Positions 13,459 to 15,285 of a DNA stretch of 15,285 nucleotides are shown here, piece by piece. A program made the position numbers and the translations under genes. Origin of the DNA: Candidatus Omnitrophota bacterium. GTDB taxonomy: Bacteria; Omnitrophota; Gorgyraeia; JAGLLT01. Location: the NCBI GenBank assembly GCA_030630095.1, contig DAOVNW010000005.1, forward strand, positions 1 to 15,285, given 5' to 3'. Numbering within the stretch: the first letter of the stretch is position 1; every line of letters begins with the position of its first letter. The notes under the pieces are model-generated. The model had not been told where the DNA came from. It did no database searches and worked only from the letters and a program-made list of their open reading frames with translations.

Positions 13459-14547
13459 TCAGCTTGTATGCTGCAGGAGGAGTGTTTTAACCTTTTCATA
13501 AACCTCATCTACACCTATCAATCTAAGGCAGTCTTTACCCGGACAGGCTTTAAACCTGAAATCATTATAGCATGGGCGGCAATTAAGGTTTTTTTTGACA
13601 ACGCAATTTTTTGCTTCATCGGGATAAGGCCCATAAATCCTTTCATCAACGGGCCCGAAAAGAGAAACTGTCGGCACTTCCCTGCTCACTGCTACGTGAA
13701 GAGGGCCGCCGTCGTTGCATATAATAAGCCTGCTTAACCCGCACAAAGCGGCAAATTCGGGCAAAGTTGTTTCTCCGCAGGCAGAGAAAGCTTTGTTCTT
13801 CATTAAACCCATAACCTCGCGGCACAGTTCTTTTTCTGAGCTATCCCCCATAATAATTACCTTCGCTTCTAACTCATCAATTAATCTATCCGCTGTTCTT
13901 GAAAATTTTTCCGCCGGCCACCGCTTATAAACGGCGTCTTTCGCCCAACTTGAACCGCCGCCGGGCACAATACCTATCAATAAGTCATCCGGCTTAATTC
14001 CACTGTTCTTCAAAAAAACCTTCGCCCAATTAAGACTGGAGGCGCTAACAGAAAACTTTAGTTTCTCCGGCCTGACATTTATGCCCAGGTGCCGTATTAG
14101 ATCCAAATAATACTCAACTACATGCTTTTCCCGGTAACCTTTGAGTTCTATTCTATCTGTCAGAAACCTGCCCCTCTTTCTGTAATTAAAACCTACTCGC
14201 CGGGGAACCCTCAAAAAAAACTTTGAAATAAAACCATACTGGCTTGAATTAGAAAGGTCAATCAGAAGATTGAAGCGTTCCGGGCGCAGTTCTTTTATCA
14301 AATCATAGAGCATCCTGAAAGCATTTATCCGGCTCAGAGAGTCAAATTTTCCTTTATCAAAAACGTAAATTTTATTGACATCGCCATTATTCTCCAATAC
14401 CTCCTTTGTCCTTGAGCCCAGGAGGACAGCTAAAAAAATATCCGGATAGGCTCTGCGCAAATTACTCAAAAGCGGTGTAGTAAAAAGAACATCGCCTATT
14501 CCGTAAGGATTAACTACCAATACTCTCTTTAATTTTTTTCGCGGCAT
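13459..14547 (-). CDS. Glycosyltransferase family 9, ADP-heptose:LPS heptosyltransferase type
   Basis: The protein of 362 residues has the two-domain GT-B layout of family 9 enzymes, which transfer heptose from ADP-heptose onto the LPS core at the inner face of the membrane. The N-terminal domain starts RVLVVNPYGIGDVLFTTPLL, continues with LRRAYPDI and contains LIDLSNSSQYG and FLTDRIEL; the C-terminal domain has IGIVPGGGSSWAKD, RWPAEKF, and the sugar-nucleotide motif ICNDGGPLHVAVSREVPTVS followed by LFGPVDERIYGPY. Near the end four cysteines occur in CRPCYNDFRFKACPGKDC. The order relative to WaaC and WaaF cannot be resolved. It overlaps its upstream paralogue by 38 bp, and a promoter for the next operon begins 12 bp after its stop. 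Confidence 0.88.
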   Translation of the reverse strand: MPRKKLKRVLVVNPYGIGDVLFTTPLLSNLRRAYPDIFLAVLLGSRTKEVLENNGDVNKIYVFDKGKFDSLSRINAFRMLYDLIKELRPERFNLLIDLSNSSQYGFISKFFLRVPRRVGFNYRKRGRFLTDRIELKGYREKHVVEYYLDLIRHLGINVRPEKLKFSVSASSLNWAKVFLKNSGIKPDDLLIGIVPGGGSSWAKDAVYKRWPAEKFSRTADRLIDELEAKVIIMGDSSEKELCREVMGLMKNKAFSACGETTLPEFAALCGLSRLIICNDGGPLHVAVSREVPTVSLFGPVDERIYGPYPDEAKNCVVKKNLNCRPCYNDFRFKACPGKDCLRLIGVDEVYEKVKTLLLQHTS

Positions 14548-15285
14548 CTAAAACATCCTCTACCTTTATAGCTTTGAGGCACTCAAAATTTTTGTCACAT
14601 TTATGCGCCAGGCAATTACGGCATCCTACCTCTTTATGTAAAACTATACTTTTTTTATCAAACGGTCTCCAGCGGCGCGGACTCAGGCCTGCCCGGTTTC
14701 TTCCGAAAATATCAATCACCGGCGTGCCTACCGCGACAGCAACATGAACCGGCCCCGAATCATTGGAAATCAGCAGCCGTGCCCGCTTTAAAAGGGCGGC
14801 CAGCTCCCTCAATTTTAGCCCTTCAAAAACAGCATAAGCGGCCTCATTCATAAAACTAACAACCTGCCGGCATATTTCTTTATCTTGATCAGAGCAAATA
14901 AAAACAATTTTATACGAGTCATTTTTAATAAGCGTGTCGCATACTTTCGCGAAACGCTCAGGCGGCCAAATCTTAGAAGGGCAACTGGCGGCAGGATGAA
15001 CCGCCACTATCTTATCGCCGGCCTTAATCCCTTTTTCAATCAGGATTGCTTCAACCTTCTCTTTGTCCCGCGTAAAACAGGGCATAAAAAGTTCATCCGG
15101 CATCTTATAGATACCAACGGTTTTAAGAATATCAAAATTGTACTCAGCTTCATGTTTTTGGCCCAAATACTTGCGGTCTTTTATCCTGTCGGTCAAAAAA
15201 AAGCTCATTTTTTTATCATAGCCGGCCCTTATAGGAATACGGGCAAGAAAAGTTATTAAATGAACCCTGTTGGTAGCGTGAAGAA
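14510..15285 (-). CDS. Glycosyltransferase family 9 (heptosyltransferase type), N-terminus cut by window edge
   Basis: About 257 residues of a second family 9 glycosyltransferase are readable. The reading frame stays open to the end of the window: upstream of the methionine at 15208 it continues as RVHLITFLARIPIRAGYDKK, which is family sequence, so that methionine is internal and the true start lies beyond 15285. Visible motifs are FFLTDRI, VAVHPAASCPSKIWPPERFA, and ISNDSGPVHVAVAVGTPVID followed by IFGRN, the ADP-heptose-binding C-terminal domain. A four-cysteine stretch (CRNCLAHKCDKNFEC) near the end parallels the one in the downstream paralogue. The 38-bp overlap with that gene suggests a co-translated pair that adds successive core sugars. 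Confidence 0.88.
   Translation of the reverse strand, partial: LHATNRVHLITFLARIPIRAGYDKKMSFFLTDRIKDRKYLGQKHEAEYNFDILKTVGIYKMPDELFMPCFTRDKEKVEAILIEKGIKAGDKIVAVHPAASCPSKIWPPERFAKVCDTLIKNDSYKIVFICSDQDKEICRQVVSFMNEAAYAVFEGLKLRELAALLKRARLLISNDSGPVHVAVAVGTPVIDIFGRNRAGLSPRRWRPFDKKSIVLHKEVGCRNCLAHKCDKNFECLKAIKVEDVLDAAKKIKESIGS

Noticed and set aside
14510..15208. Methionine at 15208 as the start of the second glycosyltransferase
   Set aside because: The frame continues upstream with family sequence to the window end, so this methionine is internal.
1..15285. CRISPR array, tRNA or rRNA genes, transposase, phage or defence genes
   Set aside because: I looked on both strands and saw no regular spacer-repeat pattern, no tRNA cloverleaf and no such protein motifs; nearly all bases are in recognised envelope, PTS or metabolic genes.

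Overview
The window is a tightly packed, single-direction gene run: every gene I can support lies on the minus strand, so the biological order runs from position 15285 down to 1. Together the genes describe a Gram-negative (diderm) bacterium that builds lipopolysaccharide (LPS) with a heptose/Kdo core and carries a regulatory phosphotransferase (PTS) relay. The mix of gene order (proteobacterial lptB-hpf-ptsN, but with a YvcK protein and no rpoN), the LptC-LptA fusion and the spacers full of palindromes suggests a deep-branching or uncultured diderm lineage, for example something near Omnitrophota. That placement is inference from gene content only and is weak.

Region 1 (15285-13459) holds two overlapping family-9 glycosyltransferases (heptosyltransferase type); the first is cut by the window edge. 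Region 2 (13446-7759) starts with a near-consensus sigma-70 promoter sitting almost on the start codon of a heptose-7-phosphate kinase. It continues with kdsB, pyrG, kdsA, kdsD and kdsC, which is the whole set for making Kdo and activating it with CTP, with CTP synthase embedded between the Kdo genes. Region 3 (7750-6181) is the LPS export part: a fused LptC-LptA lipoprotein followed by the ATPase LptB.

Region 4 (6180-3207, continuing to 1441) contains the ribosome hibernation factor hpf, the EIIA protein ptsN, a membrane-anchored YvcK, HPr (ptsH) and enzyme I (ptsI). No PTS permease (EIIB/EIIC), no hprK, no rapZ and no rpoN are present. Region 5 (1437-1) supplies sugar phosphates and nucleotide sugars: a bifunctional phosphoglucose/phosphomannose isomerase and the start of a sugar-1-phosphate nucleotidyltransferase.

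The only real spacers are those on either side of hpf (189-195 and 238 bp), and both are filled with palindromes. They share a composite architecture: a 63-bp imperfect palindrome (interrupted by a 68-bp nested insertion in one copy), a second palindrome whose two versions differ by compensating base-pair changes, then a shared TCATTAAG segment just before the ribosome binding site. A related GC-rich hairpin also forms the 3' end of the yvcK reading frame. This dispersed structured repeat family is the most unusual thing in the window. I see no tRNA, rRNA, CRISPR array, transposase, phage gene or defence system, and no gene-free stretch longer than 300 bases.
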